Assembly: GCF_015476655.1 (NCBI RefSeq)
Contig: NZ_JABFHF010000008.1
Span: 62,001 to 126,000 of the forward strand
Source: Aquiflexum lacus
GTDB taxonomy: Bacteria > Bacteroidota > Bacteroidia > Cytophagales > Cyclobacteriaceae
DNA: 64,000 nucleotides
Direction of reading: 5' to 3'
Of this stretch, positions 8,774 through 18,768 are shown one piece after another; within the stretch, counting starts at the first letter, position 1; every line of letters starts with the position of its first letter. The notes beneath the pieces were generated by a model. It made no database searches. It was not told where the DNA came from and was given only the letters and a program-made list of their open reading frames with translations. Position numbers and translations under genes: made by a program.

Positions 8774-9793
8774 TTAAAACGTTCTCCATTCGTTGATTGC
8801 TGTGGTAACTCCAAAAACATTGGAACCACCTGGTATATTGTAAAACATCCTGGAATAGGATAGTTCAAATTTTTTGACCTTGAAAGCAAAGCCTCCAGTA
8901 AATCCTCCTGCCCCTGCTCCGGCAGAAGTGCCGAATTCCTTTCTGATGAGGTGATTATACCCCAATCGCACTGCTAAATTTTCACTCGGCAATACCTCTA
9001 CCCCAAATACTGCCCTTCTGAACATCTTATCAACTGATGAAACAGCTTCTCTGTTTACTGATGGGTCAGGGAAAAAGAAATCCTCTTCTCTTCCATTCAA
9101 GTTCCTTAAGGTCATATGAAACCTAAACGGAGCATATTCCGGCTTGAAACTTCCACCAAACCTTACATCTGATGGGAGCTGAAGTTTTTGACCCTCGATG
9201 TAAGTACTCATGTTAAAACCAATATTCCTTACATTCAGTCCAAATACCAGATCTTTTTCGGGGTGGTGGTAATTTACCCCAAAATCAAATGCAAGGGCGT
9301 ATGCCTGATACCCTTCCAACACGGATCCAAGTATTTTGGCATTGGCGCCATATCTGAAAACACCCAACTGTCGGGCATACCCAACAACAAGAGAGAATTC
9401 ATTGGCTCCAAAATGGCCGGTCCCAATTCCTATGGCATCGAAGCCTTCAAAATTTCCGTAATCAAAATATTGTAACGCTATTCCAAAAACACCTCCATTT
9501 GATGCCTGAACATTATAACCCAAGGTCGCCACATGTATTCCTCCCGGAAAATTGAGGTAGTGAAATGCCGGGGTATTTATTGAAGTACTATCCAATAAAG
9601 CGGGATTTGACATGAACATCAGGACATCATTCCCAGATGTGATATTTACTCCTCCCAATCCAGCTAACTTTGTAAAAGATGGATTGTCAATAAAATTATA
9701 AGCTGATCTTGACGTTTGGGCATTTGATTTTTGGTGAACCATCATGAAACAGCCCAAATAAAAAACCAAAATGTATTTTAAGCAATTTCCCAA
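8774..9793 (-). CDS. porQ: Type IX secretion system protein PorQ
   Basis: A 339-residue outer-membrane protein with a signal peptide (residues 1-25, cleavage after SNA-Q). The YNFIDNPSFTKLAGLGGVN and NDVLMFMSNPALLD segments are typical of PorQ. The rest is a glycine-rich beta-barrel of the PorV/FadL-like superfamily. In Porphyromonas, PorQ, PorU, PorV and PorZ form the attachment complex that anchors T9SS cargo to the cell surface. It sits between lon (39-bp gap) and hslU (10-bp gap) on the same strand, an arrangement suggesting co-transcription with hslU. Confidence 0.9.
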   Translation of the reverse strand: MGNCLKYILVFYLGCFMMVHQKSNAQTSRSAYNFIDNPSFTKLAGLGGVNITSGNDVLMFMSNPALLDSTSINTPAFHYLNFPGGIHVATLGYNVQASNGGVFGIALQYFDYGNFEGFDAIGIGTGHFGANEFSLVVGYARQLGVFRYGANAKILGSVLEGYQAYALAFDFGVNYHHPEKDLVFGLNVRNIGFNMSTYIEGQKLQLPSDVRFGGSFKPEYAPFRFHMTLRNLNGREEDFFFPDPSVNREAVSSVDKMFRRAVFGVEVLPSENLAVRLGYNHLIRKEFGTSAGAGAGGFTGGFAFKVKKFELSYSRMFYNIPGGSNVFGVTTAINEWRTF

Positions 9794-9831
9794 ATTGTCC
9801 TCAGCCTTTACATTTCCATTAGATAATATTA

Positions 9832-12330
9832 TCAGGATTCCAAAGATACGTTATGAACTTCCTTCGGGAATCGAAAAACCATCGCATCTTCCACCTTTGA
9901 CTTCATCAAAGCGATCTCCAAAACCTCTTCGACTTTGTCCACAAAATGGAATTGAACACCTTTGATATATGCTTCATCTATTTCCTCGATATCTCTTTTA
10001 TTATTCTGACAAAGGATAATATCTTTTATTCCTGCTCTTTTTGCGGCAAGGATTTTTTCTTTTATACCTCCAACGGGCATTACCTTACCTCTCAGGGTGA
10101 TTTCACCTGTCATGGCTATTCTGGATTTTACTTTTCGCTGTGTATAGATAGAAGCCATTGCTGTCAACATAGTAATTCCCGCGGAAGGACCATCTTTAGG
10201 TACCGCTCCGGCAGGCACATGAATATGAAGGTCATAATGGTCAAACACCCTTTCATCAATTCCCAGTTTATAAGCCTTGGATTTTAGGTAAGATAAGGCA
10301 GTCATAGCCGATTCCTTCATTACTTCACCCAATTGGCCTGAAAGGGTCAATTTTCCTTTTCCTTTACTAAGAGAAGTTTCTACAAAGAGAATCTCTCCTC
10401 CGACAGAAGTCCATGCCAATCCAGTAACTACTCCGGCTACACTGTTATCCTGATAAAATTCCTTATCGAAAATCTCCCCGCCTAAAACTTTCCTGACCAA
10501 TTGGGGAGATATTTTCTTAGTGTATTCTTCTTCCATCGCAATAGATTTGGCAACGTTTCTCACCACTTTACCTATTGCCCTTTCCAAGTTCCTTACACCT
10601 GATTCCCGGGTATAATCCTCTATTATTTTAACAATAGCCGTCTTATCAAAAGCTATATCTTTACCTTTTAAGCCATGTTCTTTCCTCTGCTTCGGTATCA
10701 AATGCTTTTTAGCAATTTCGATTTTTTCTTCCAAGGTATAACCCGTCACCTCAATCACTTCCATCCTGTCTCTCAAGGCAGGCTGAATGGTATCCAAAGA
10801 ATTGGCAGTGGCAATAAATAATACTTTTGATAAATCATATTCAACCTCAAGGTAATTATCTACAAAGGTGCTGTTCTGCTCAGGGTCCAATACTTCCAAA
10901 AATGCCGATGAAGGGTCTCCTCTGAAGTCAGAGCTTAACTTATCTATTTCATCCAATACATAAACAGGGTTTGAAAACTTCACTTTTTTCATGTTCTGAA
11001 TAATCTTGCCAGGCATGGCACCCACATAGGTCTTCCTGTGTCCTCGGATTTCAGCTTCATCATGAACTCCACCCAAAGACATTCTTACATATTTTCTCCC
11101 CAAGGCTGTGGCCACTGATTTACCCAAGGAGGTTTTCCCAACTCCCGGAGGTCCATAAAGGCAAAGAATTGGACCTTTCAGATCATTTTTCAGTTTTAAA
11201 ACGGCAAGGTATTCGATGATTCTCTCTTTGACTTTTTCAAGACCATGGTGATCTCTGTCCAAAATAGTTTTTGCTCTTTTAAGATCAAAATTATCTACGG
11301 TATATTCGCTCCAAGGAAGTTCTACCAATGTCTCCGCATAATTCAGCGCAATTGGATATTCAGCTGCTGATGGATTGATTCGAAGGATTTTATCCAATTC
11401 TTTATTAAAATGCTTTGCTACATCCTTGGACCATTTTTTCTTTGCTCCTTTGGCACGTAACTCCTCCACTTCTTTTTCAGGTCCCTCTTCACCCAACTCC
11501 GTTTGGAGCACTTTCATTTGCTGACGCAGGAAATAGTCTCTTTGCTGCTGATCTATATCGGTATGTACTTTCTTTTGGATCTCGCTTTTTAATTCAAGCA
11601 TTTGGATATCCTTCATCATAAATTCCAACAAAAGCGTGGCCCTCTCCACACCATCATTGATCTCAAGCAGTCTCTGCTTGGAGTCAACGGGTGCATTGAT
11701 GTTGGATGAAAGGAAGTGAGTAAGGAAAGCTGTGTTGTCTATATTGTCCAGGGCTACTTGGGCTTCTCTTGGGATTTCGGGATTGAGATGCAAGATTTTT
11801 GCAGCAGCATCCTTAAGAGATTCTTCTAAAGCCTGAATTTTTTTACTGTTTTTTGGAAAATTTTCTTCAAGATATTCCACCCTCGCTGTGAAATATGGAT
11901 CCTCAGTCAAAGGCTCTAAAATGCTGAAACGCTTTTTTCCCTGAATAATGATAGTCGTATTCCCATCAGGCAAAACTATCATCTTGATGATTTTGGCCAA
12001 TGTACCTACATGATATATGTCTTCCCATGAAGGATCATCATTTTGGGGATTGACCTGTGCACAGACACCAATCAGCTTATTGCCTTTTTGGGCTTTCTTC
12101 ACAAGCCTGATAGAGCGCTGTCTTCCAACTGTAATTGGAATTACTACTCCAGGGAATAAAACTGTGTTGCGTACAGATAAAATAGGTATTTCATTGGATA
12201 GGTCTTCCGGATGTTGGGCCGAATCATCTTCATCATCAGTGATAAGTTGAATAAGGTCACCTTCTCCGGCATAATCGCCCACCAAAAAGGTTTGATATAA
12301 TTGGTTTTCGTAATTGTTCATAAAGGACAA
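9832..12330 (-). CDS. lon: Lon protease (endopeptidase La)
   Basis: ATP-dependent cytoplasmic protease of 832 residues. It has an N-terminal substrate-recognition (LAN) domain at about 50-245, a coiled coil around 250-300, Walker A GPPGVGKT at about 393-400, Walker B VYVLDEIDK, and a C-terminal protease domain. That domain has the Ser-Lys dyad Ser716 (PKDGPSAG) and Lys759 (GGIKEK), at the 43-residue spacing known for Lon. The start is ATG at 12330 or 12321. A hairpin terminator lies 41 bp upstream, so lon probably has its own promoter in the short leader. Confidence 0.97.
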   Translation of the reverse strand: MSFMNNYENQLYQTFLVGDYAGEGDLIQLITDDEDDSAQHPEDLSNEIPILSVRNTVLFPGVVIPITVGRQRSIRLVKKAQKGNKLIGVCAQVNPQNDDPSWEDIYHVGTLAKIIKMIVLPDGNTTIIIQGKKRFSILEPLTEDPYFTARVEYLEENFPKNSKKIQALEESLKDAAAKILHLNPEIPREAQVALDNIDNTAFLTHFLSSNINAPVDSKQRLLEINDGVERATLLLEFMMKDIQMLELKSEIQKKVHTDIDQQQRDYFLRQQMKVLQTELGEEGPEKEVEELRAKGAKKKWSKDVAKHFNKELDKILRINPSAAEYPIALNYAETLVELPWSEYTVDNFDLKRAKTILDRDHHGLEKVKERIIEYLAVLKLKNDLKGPILCLYGPPGVGKTSLGKSVATALGRKYVRMSLGGVHDEAEIRGHRKTYVGAMPGKIIQNMKKVKFSNPVYVLDEIDKLSSDFRGDPSSAFLEVLDPEQNSTFVDNYLEVEYDLSKVLFIATANSLDTIQPALRDRMEVIEVTGYTLEEKIEIAKKHLIPKQRKEHGLKGKDIAFDKTAIVKIIEDYTRESGVRNLERAIGKVVRNVAKSIAMEEEYTKKISPQLVRKVLGGEIFDKEFYQDNSVAGVVTGLAWTSVGGEILFVETSLSKGKGKLTLSGQLGEVMKESAMTALSYLKSKAYKLGIDERVFDHYDLHIHVPAGAVPKDGPSAGITMLTAMASIYTQRKVKSRIAMTGEITLRGKVMPVGGIKEKILAAKRAGIKDIILCQNNKRDIEEIDEAYIKGVQFHFVDKVEEVLEIALMKSKVEDAMVFRFPKEVHNVSLES

Positions 12331-12370
12331 TATGACTGTCGTAATGTCATGTTAATTATTAAAAGAAATA

Positions 12371-12395
12371 AGAACCTTCAAGTTAACAAGGTTCT
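12371..12395 (-). terminator. Hairpin terminator after the kelch-like lipoprotein gene, upstream of lon
   Basis: AGAACCTT at 12371-12378 pairs with AAGGTTCT at 12388-12395 (9-nt loop). On the minus strand it is followed by a T-rich tail. It would end the 15842-12541 transcript before lon. The other part of the 210-bp gap (12331-12540) shows nothing recognisable. Confidence 0.6.
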
Positions 12396-12540
12396 CCCAA
12401 TAAAATCAATGTATATGCCAAGGTTTATTTAAGCACAAATTGGCAGGTAAAAATAGATGAAATTTTAATTGCCCATTATGCAGTGACTTTATCACTCTAT
12501 CAAAATCAAAATTTAATGGCTGCATTAAGGGAATAAAATG

Positions 12541-14604
12541 TTAGAAGAATTCAGGATCAACTTCAGCAATGATATAATACCCATCATAAATGTATATCCT
12601 GTTGGTAATGCCTACTGACAACAGAGGCCTTAAATAGTTCGCACTTGAATATTCAGTAACCTGATAATTCACTAAATTAAAACTAAATAGTCCCCTTTCG
12701 AATAAAGCGAACGCTTCCATTCCTATAACAAAAACCTCATTGGATACCGGAAGACCTGGTAAATCCAAAGCCCCTACTTCATTCCATTTTTGAATAGTTT
12801 CATTGAATTCATAAAGGAATGTACTGTTATCCGATTCATTATCAAGCCCAATCATGAATAATTTTGCATTATGCCTGTAGGTTAAGTGACTTCTCCTGTT
12901 GGTACCCATTTCGAATTCAGCATCATTTATTTTGGACCAAGTTTGGGAAGCAAAATCAAAACGCCAACGCTCATTGGATGGAAAAGCTCCCTCCCCCTCT
13001 GTAAAAACAAAACCTCCATCATAATACAAGTACTTATCTGTGGCATATACAGCCAATGGGGAAGTAGACCTAGTCGGAATATTTGGTAGTTTGACAATCC
13101 TTTCGGTCAGTGGGTCAAACTCAAAGAAATCCACCAAACCTCCATCTTTAGTAAGGTTGTCTGCTCCAGTGTAGATTTTGCCGTTGGGTGCCAATAATGC
13201 AAATTGATTGCTTAGGCTAAATACACTATTGGACTGACTTTGGGTAACCAAAGTAAACCCTTGTATTTCCGGAGTCAATTTAAAAACCTCTTTTCCTGCA
13301 AAAAAGTATCCCTTGTTTTCCATCGAGACAGCCCTAGATCCATTGGCCGTTGCGACATTATAAAACCTTTCTGGAATCCTTGTATGAAAAAGGGAAGGAT
13401 TGGTAAGATTGACTTCAATAAAATTTTCCGAAAGTTTCCCAAAATTATTAAAATAAAAACGATTATTACGCTTCACTCCATCTGTCATATTTATAACAAA
13501 TCCTACTTCATCATCTTCAAGTAATTCTTCTCCAGTCAATTCTACAGGACTTTGAAAGTCTGATGCAATTATCGAGTTATACCATAAATTGTGTATATTC
13601 TTATTAATAACTTTTGCAACGATAAAATCAGCGCTGTTCACAGAGAATTGTTGTCCTGTAACAAACTCAGTAGGGTTTATCTCAAATGAATTCTCGATAA
13701 GATAAGGCTCTCCTCTTATAACCACTTCAATTTTTGGACTACTTTGAGAAAAAAAGGTGGAAGGATTAAAGCCTATTCTTGTTTTTGAATTAAAGTTTCC
13801 ATTTAATTGGGTCTTTCTTTCTTGGTTTTCTACATAGTACACTTCAAAAAAACCTGCCGACTCCATAAAATCCCCCTCAATAAAGACAGGCTGATTGTAA
13901 TTGACTTTCTGATTGGGAATGATCCTGAATTCTGGCTTTTTGAAAGTGAATGGTGATTCTACCTGCAATAATTTATCACCTATTTTTAAATAGAAAAGAA
14001 AGGTTTTGTCCATGACAATCCTTCCATCGAATAAAATCCCATCGGGAAGCAAAAATTTAAAGTAATCATCACCAATCTCCACTACTGTAGCTATTTCACT
14101 CTCTACAATAACTGTATAATTGTCAATCGATCTGCTTAAATTACTGGCAAAGACAGTAATGGTATCCCTAAAGTACAAAGGAGTGGGAAGTTCAATTCGC
14201 TGAAATATAAAACCTTCAGAGCCTTTACTTTCAAATTCCACCGGTGCTGAATAAATATAACCCGTAGCAGTTCTCATAAAAGCAGCTACGTTGTACTTTT
14301 CTCCGAGAGCCATGGAATGGGTCGCTTTTATTTCAAATTGAGCAGCAGGTTTTCCTTCTTTTTTTACAATCTCTGAATTTTCTATTCTAGGCTGAAAAGA
14401 TTTTCCGTACACAAATCCGTATTCGAGGATTTCTTCATTTCCAAATTCAAAAACATTGGCCGCAAACTGAGCACCTGATGCATCTAGGTTCTGTACAAAT
14501 GCAATACTAAACCTGGGATTTTTTCTAGGTTCAAGGGTATCTTTCTCACAAGCAAAAAGACCAATAATCAAACAGAATAGTACTATTTTGGATTGAATTT
14601 TCAT
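12541..14604 (-). CDS. Lipoprotein with kelch-like C-terminal propeller region
   Basis: A 687-residue protein with a lipoprotein signal peptide (lipobox LFAC, Cys19) followed by EKD, compatible with surface or periplasmic anchoring. Residues about 30-320 look like Ig/TIG-type beta-sandwich repeats. The C-terminal 280 residues contain kelch-like units with the pattern IYTGAD, KYLYYDGG, FDFASQTWSKI and KLFMIGLDNES, each alternating glycine pairs with an aromatic strand. Function is unknown, and binding of a ligand or glycan is only inference. Its start is 11 bp after the stop of the upstream barrel gene, so the two are probably a lipoprotein/outer-membrane pair expressed together. Confidence 0.75.
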   Translation of the reverse strand: MKIQSKIVLFCLIIGLFACEKDTLEPRKNPRFSIAFVQNLDASGAQFAANVFEFGNEEILEYGFVYGKSFQPRIENSEIVKKEGKPAAQFEIKATHSMALGEKYNVAAFMRTATGYIYSAPVEFESKGSEGFIFQRIELPTPLYFRDTITVFASNLSRSIDNYTVIVESEIATVVEIGDDYFKFLLPDGILFDGRIVMDKTFLFYLKIGDKLLQVESPFTFKKPEFRIIPNQKVNYNQPVFIEGDFMESAGFFEVYYVENQERKTQLNGNFNSKTRIGFNPSTFFSQSSPKIEVVIRGEPYLIENSFEINPTEFVTGQQFSVNSADFIVAKVINKNIHNLWYNSIIASDFQSPVELTGEELLEDDEVGFVINMTDGVKRNNRFYFNNFGKLSENFIEVNLTNPSLFHTRIPERFYNVATANGSRAVSMENKGYFFAGKEVFKLTPEIQGFTLVTQSQSNSVFSLSNQFALLAPNGKIYTGADNLTKDGGLVDFFEFDPLTERIVKLPNIPTRSTSPLAVYATDKYLYYDGGFVFTEGEGAFPSNERWRFDFASQTWSKINDAEFEMGTNRRSHLTYRHNAKLFMIGLDNESDNSTFLYEFNETIQKWNEVGALDLPGLPVSNEVFVIGMEAFALFERGLFSFNLVNYQVTEYSSANYLRPLLSVGITNRIYIYDGYYIIAEVDPEFF

Positions 14605-14615
14605 CTTAGTGGCAG

Positions 14616-15842
14616 TTAATATCGAATAGCAAAAAATAAAGAACCCATAAGCTGATTATAAGAGGCTTTATTAAGTCCCAATTGAGCACTGAAAGCGGAG
14701 GGAGCATACTCCATCTGCAATTCGACCAGAAATCCTAATGGCTTACCTGCATTGATATGAGTGCCAATCTTAATAGAAGGATTTACCATGGACTTCTTCC
14801 ATGTTAAAAATGAGTGCTCTTCCAATACTGTGGCAGCATTATAGTTCGTTGTCAAATCTCTGATGGCATAAGTTGGGGCCGTGGTATTGAATCTAAAAAA
14901 GGCACCTAAACCAAGATAAGATTCTATACTTTTACTTTTATGGAAAGAATAATTTAAGAAAACAGGGGCATAAACAGATGTGAATTTAAATTCTTCAGTA
15001 CCTGTAAATGTCACTTGAGGGTTAATATATTCAGAATCAAGTCTATTATTCGCAAATGCAAAACCCAAGCCCAGATCAAAACCTATTTTGGGAAGATTTC
15101 TGAATTGATATACTTTTAAACCCATAAGGACAAAAGGCATTCCTGCATTTTCCAATACATCTTTTCTTCCAGAAGTCCTGTTATTGACGGATGTCTGCGT
15201 TAAGGTATAGCCAGCTCCTAAATACGGTGAAAGTCTTACGCGCTTGATCTGAGCAATATGAACTTTGAAATCCAACCCCTCACATAAATGATATTTGGAC
15301 AAAATCTCAACAAAATCCTGCTCGGAGTAATTGGTTCTATTGATGAGATTGGAAAGTTGTGTACCACAAATACCGGCCATAAGGATTTTCAAGGTCCCAA
15401 TAAATGGTTTTTTGTAAGTCCGAAGCGTGCGGCTATCGAATTCTATTTTCTCATATCCGGCAACCAACTCCGTAATTTCCTTTTCCCCTTCGATAAAGAA
15501 ATTACCTTTATAGCTTAAAAGACTAAGGGACCCCGTTAACATTTGCTGAACAAATACCTTCTCCTGCATCCCCGGTAAAATTTTGCTGTAAAAAATTCTT
15601 CCATTATCCAAGCCAAAACCTTGTATATCCTTTGGTTGATAGGCAAATTTTTCACCTAATGGGTTTATAAAATTGATCACCCTATACTGACTGTAATCAA
15701 AATCCCTAATGACCTGACCATAGACTTGCTGTCCCGAAGAAAGGATCACAAAATCACGATAAACGTCCTGTGCTCTCAATGAGTTTGTTAAAACCATCAG
15801 CCAGACAATCCCTGTCCAGCAGATGAGAAAACAGTGTTTCAT
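14616..15842 (-). CDS. Secreted outer-membrane beta-barrel protein, unknown function
   Basis: A 408-residue protein with a signal peptide (residues 1-24, cleavage near LRAQD). An N-terminal beta-rich region of about 150 residues (SSGQQVYGQVIRDF, GEKFAYQPKDIQGF) resembles repeated surface-exposed strands. The C-terminal half has alternating glycine/aromatic strands ending in FFAIRY, as in an OmpA/OprF-like eight- to ten-strand barrel. I recognise no named family. It is the first gene of a two-gene unit with the kelch-like lipoprotein. The 240-bp region upstream holds the dxr-rseP terminator. Confidence 0.7.
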   Translation of the reverse strand: MKHCFLICWTGIVWLMVLTNSLRAQDVYRDFVILSSGQQVYGQVIRDFDYSQYRVINFINPLGEKFAYQPKDIQGFGLDNGRIFYSKILPGMQEKVFVQQMLTGSLSLLSYKGNFFIEGEKEITELVAGYEKIEFDSRTLRTYKKPFIGTLKILMAGICGTQLSNLINRTNYSEQDFVEILSKYHLCEGLDFKVHIAQIKRVRLSPYLGAGYTLTQTSVNNRTSGRKDVLENAGMPFVLMGLKVYQFRNLPKIGFDLGLGFAFANNRLDSEYINPQVTFTGTEEFKFTSVYAPVFLNYSFHKSKSIESYLGLGAFFRFNTTAPTYAIRDLTTNYNAATVLEEHSFLTWKKSMVNPSIKIGTHINAGKPLGFLVELQMEYAPSAFSAQLGLNKASYNQLMGSLFFAIRY

Positions 15843-16017
15843 AAATAAAGAAAACTTGTCTCTAATGGATTATTAAAATAATTTTAACTGTTGTTATCTG
15901 CCCCAAAGATCAATGCAAATTACCTTCAAAATATGAAATGAATAATGAAGTTTTAAGACTTCTAATCCCATCATTACTAAGAAAGTAGACAATTGTAAAT
16001 AAAAATCTGAATAAAAA

Positions 16018-16053
16018 AAATAAGGATAAGCCTTGTGAGGCTTATCCTTATTT
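16018..16053 (-). terminator. Strong intrinsic terminator after rseP
   Basis: The 15-bp arms at 16018-16032 and 16039-16053 are perfectly complementary (core GGATAAGCC/GGCTTATCC) with a 6-nt loop. On the minus strand an eight-T run follows directly. It ends the dxr-rseP operon 31 bp after the rseP stop. Confidence 0.9.
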
Positions 16054-16083
16054 AACTTATTGATATTCAGTTTATTTAATTTT

Positions 16084-17397
16084 TCAACCCGTAAAAATCT
16101 TCAAAATATCATTCCCAATGGCAAAAACCATTAAGGCCAATAACATCACCATACCCACCTTTTGAGCATTCTCCAGAAACTTGTCGGAAGGTGCCTGACC
16201 GGATACCATTTCATATAACAAAAACATCACATGACCGCCATCCAATGCCGGAATTGGCAATAAGTTCATAAAAGCCAAAATCATGGAGATCAGACCTGTA
16301 ATACTCCAAAATTTCACCCAATCCCATCTGCTGCCATAAATCTTTGCCATGCCTATTGGGCCGCTGACATTTTTGGCAGAAACCTCACCTGTAAACATTT
16401 TACCCAATGCTCTTGCATTGATGATAACCACTCCAAAAGCCCTTTCAGTACCTTTGACAATAGATTCTCCTATGGCATATTTTTGGACGACCGGGTCAAT
16501 AGGCGCATTCAAAAATCCCAAAGTACCTTGTTCGCTAACCTGAACTTCCTTTTCAATTTTTTGACCATTTCTTTCAAACAGTAAATTTGCCTGTTCCCCT
16601 TTCAGTTGGGAAAGTGTTGCCTGCAATTCGTTGATATATGAAACTTCTTGTTGATTGACAGAGAGAATTCTATCTCCAGTTTGAAGGCCTGATTTTTCAG
16701 CTTCGCTCCCAGGGGAAATTTCCATCACCTTAATAGGATGTCTGATGTCCAGGAATTGCCCCATACTTTCTTCATTGGAAAAAGAATTGATAAAGCCTCT
16801 TGGGATTTCAATTTTAACTGTTTCCCCACTGCGGTCAACCGTGTAATATCCCTCAGAACTGAGAAGAGCATTGCCACTGCTGAGGTCTCCAAGGGTCTTG
16901 TATAGCTCACCACTGATATCCAAAATCCTATCCCCATCTTGAAATCCTATCTCTTGGCCAATTTCATAGGCCACTATTCCATGCTCGATTACCTGATCTC
17001 TGGAATAATAAGTTTCACCTCTTTGATGCACCAAAATCACAAAGATCACGATCCCTGTGACAACATTGACAATGATTCCCCCCAACATGACGATCAGGCG
17101 TTGCCATGCAGGTTTTGACCTAAATTCCCATGGCTGTGGTTCAGAGGATAACTGTTCAGTATCCATGGACTCGTCCACCATACCTGAGATCTTGACAAAA
17201 CCTCCCAAAGGAATCGCTCCTATGGAATACTCTGTCTCCCCCCACTTGAACCCAACTATTTTTGGCGGAAATCCTATGGAGAATTTTTCCACACGCATAC
17301 CAAACATCTTGGCCGTCAACAAGTGACCCAATTCATGCAATCCAACCAAAATTGACAATCCCAGAATCAGCTGGGCCACCATAATCAATGTATCCAT
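16084..17397 (-). CDS. rseP: RIP site-2 metalloprotease RseP
   Basis: Intramembrane zinc protease of 437 residues. HELGH at 21-25 in the first membrane helix gives two zinc ligands and the catalytic Glu. The third ligand is the Asp in NLLPIPALDGGH near residue 390. Two PDZ-like regions lie between the membrane segments (about 130-320). Family members cut anti-sigma factors and leftover signal peptides in the membrane. The ATG overlaps the dxr stop by 1 bp (TAATG), so it is coupled to dxr, a common pairing in bacteria. Confidence 0.95.
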   Translation of the reverse strand: MDTLIMVAQLILGLSILVGLHELGHLLTAKMFGMRVEKFSIGFPPKIVGFKWGETEYSIGAIPLGGFVKISGMVDESMDTEQLSSEPQPWEFRSKPAWQRLIVMLGGIIVNVVTGIVIFVILVHQRGETYYSRDQVIEHGIVAYEIGQEIGFQDGDRILDISGELYKTLGDLSSGNALLSSEGYYTVDRSGETVKIEIPRGFINSFSNEESMGQFLDIRHPIKVMEISPGSEAEKSGLQTGDRILSVNQQEVSYINELQATLSQLKGEQANLLFERNGQKIEKEVQVSEQGTLGFLNAPIDPVVQKYAIGESIVKGTERAFGVVIINARALGKMFTGEVSAKNVSGPIGMAKIYGSRWDWVKFWSITGLISMILAFMNLLPIPALDGGHVMFLLYEMVSGQAPSDKFLENAQKVGMVMLLALMVFAIGNDILKIFTG

Positions 17398-18563
17398 TAT
17401 ATTTTACTCTTAATTAATTCTTCCGTTATTCTTCTGGACATGCTGTCCGTTTCTATATAATCCAATAAACTAGGTTTCTGGATAAATGTTACTTTTTCTA
17501 AAGCGTTCTCTATCAATTCTGACATTTCCAGAAAACCGATTTCATCTTGCAAAAATGCAGCCACCGCAATTTCGTTTGCAGCATTTAGTATACATGGGGC
17601 ATTTCCTCCTCTTTCCAGCGCCTTAAATGCCAATCCGAGATTTCGAAAAGTTTCCATGTCGGGTTTTTCAAAAGTCAAACTAGGATAATTGGCAAAGTCA
17701 AATCTAGGGAAGTCAGCTTTTAACCTTTGAGGATAGCTCAAAGCAAACTGTATAGGAATACGCATATCCGGTAATCCGAGTTGCGCTTTCATCGAACCAT
17801 CCTCAAACTGTACCAAAGAATGGATAATGGATTGGGGATGAACTACTACCTCAATCTGATCTATGGAAAGCCCAAACAGCCATTTTGCCTCAATGACTTC
17901 AAGTCCTTTGTTCATCAGGCTAGCTGAGTCAATTGTAATTTTAGCACCCATATCCCAATTGGGGTGCTTCAAAGCCTGAGCTTTGGTTACATTTTCCAAA
18001 AACGTTTTATCTTTCCCCCTAAAAGGTCCACCCGAGGCGGTTAGAATGATTTTTTCAATAGGATTATGAAACTCACCAACCAAGCACTGAAATATTGCTG
18101 AATGCTCTGAATCAACCGGATAGATATTCACACCTTTTTCTTTGGCCAATTGTGTGATTAACTCACCTGCTACGACCAAAGTCTCCTTATTGGCAAGAGC
18201 GATCTGCTTTCCAGCTTCGATGGCCTTCATGGTTGGAATGAGCCCTGAATAACCTACCAAAGCAGTTAGCACCAAGTCTATTTCTCCCATCGTAACTATA
18301 TCCGCGATTGCTTTATCTCCCGCATATACTTTGATATCGTGGGTTAATAAAGCCTCTTTCACTTTATGATATAGGCTTTCATTCCCGATAACCACACAAT
18401 TTGGCTGGAACTTCAAAGCCTGTTCAATCAGTAAATCTGCATTATTTTGGGCAGTCAGGACTTCTACTTGAAAACTTTCGGGGTGGGCTTGGATGACATC
18501 CAGGGTTTGGGTTCCGATACTACCTGTTGAGCCTAGGATGGCTACATTCTTTTTTCCTGACAT
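17397..18563 (-). CDS. dxr: 1-deoxy-D-xylulose 5-phosphate reductoisomerase
   Basis: Second enzyme of the MEP isoprenoid pathway, the fosmidomycin target. From the ATG at 18563 it has 388 residues with GSTGSIG at 11-17 (NADPH site), ANKETLV, the metal-binding PVDSEHSAIFQ loop and the TASGGPFRG flexible loop, then NAANE and the C-terminal four-helix domain. The frame is open to 18620 but the fold begins directly at KKNVAILG, so the inner ATG is preferred. It is first of the dxr-rseP operon and divergent from the DegP-like gene across about 205 bp. Confidence 0.96.
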   Translation of the reverse strand: MSGKKNVAILGSTGSIGTQTLDVIQAHPESFQVEVLTAQNNADLLIEQALKFQPNCVVIGNESLYHKVKEALLTHDIKVYAGDKAIADIVTMGEIDLVLTALVGYSGLIPTMKAIEAGKQIALANKETLVVAGELITQLAKEKGVNIYPVDSEHSAIFQCLVGEFHNPIEKIILTASGGPFRGKDKTFLENVTKAQALKHPNWDMGAKITIDSASLMNKGLEVIEAKWLFGLSIDQIEVVVHPQSIIHSLVQFEDGSMKAQLGLPDMRIPIQFALSYPQRLKADFPRFDFANYPSLTFEKPDMETFRNLGLAFKALERGGNAPCILNAANEIAVAAFLQDEIGFLEMSELIENALEKVTFIQKPSLLDYIETDSMSRRITEELIKSKI

Positions 18564-18768
18564 TAATTCAAGTTGCATATAAGGGACTTCTCCAAAACAA
18601 TAATTGGTGACAGTCCCCAATTTTTAATCTGACAAAATTACAATGTTAAAAGACTTTTCCTTCAATTTTTTAAGTCTTTTTGTAAGTTTATCGATTTGGC
18701 ATTTAAATGGGTTAGGAAAAACCAGCTTATTTTTATTTGTATATTAACCTAAAATTGAGAAGTCCGTA

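Noticed and set aside
8764-8889. Longer hslU start at 8889
   Set aside because: It would overlap the porQ coding region by more than 100 bp and adds residues absent from HslU proteins.
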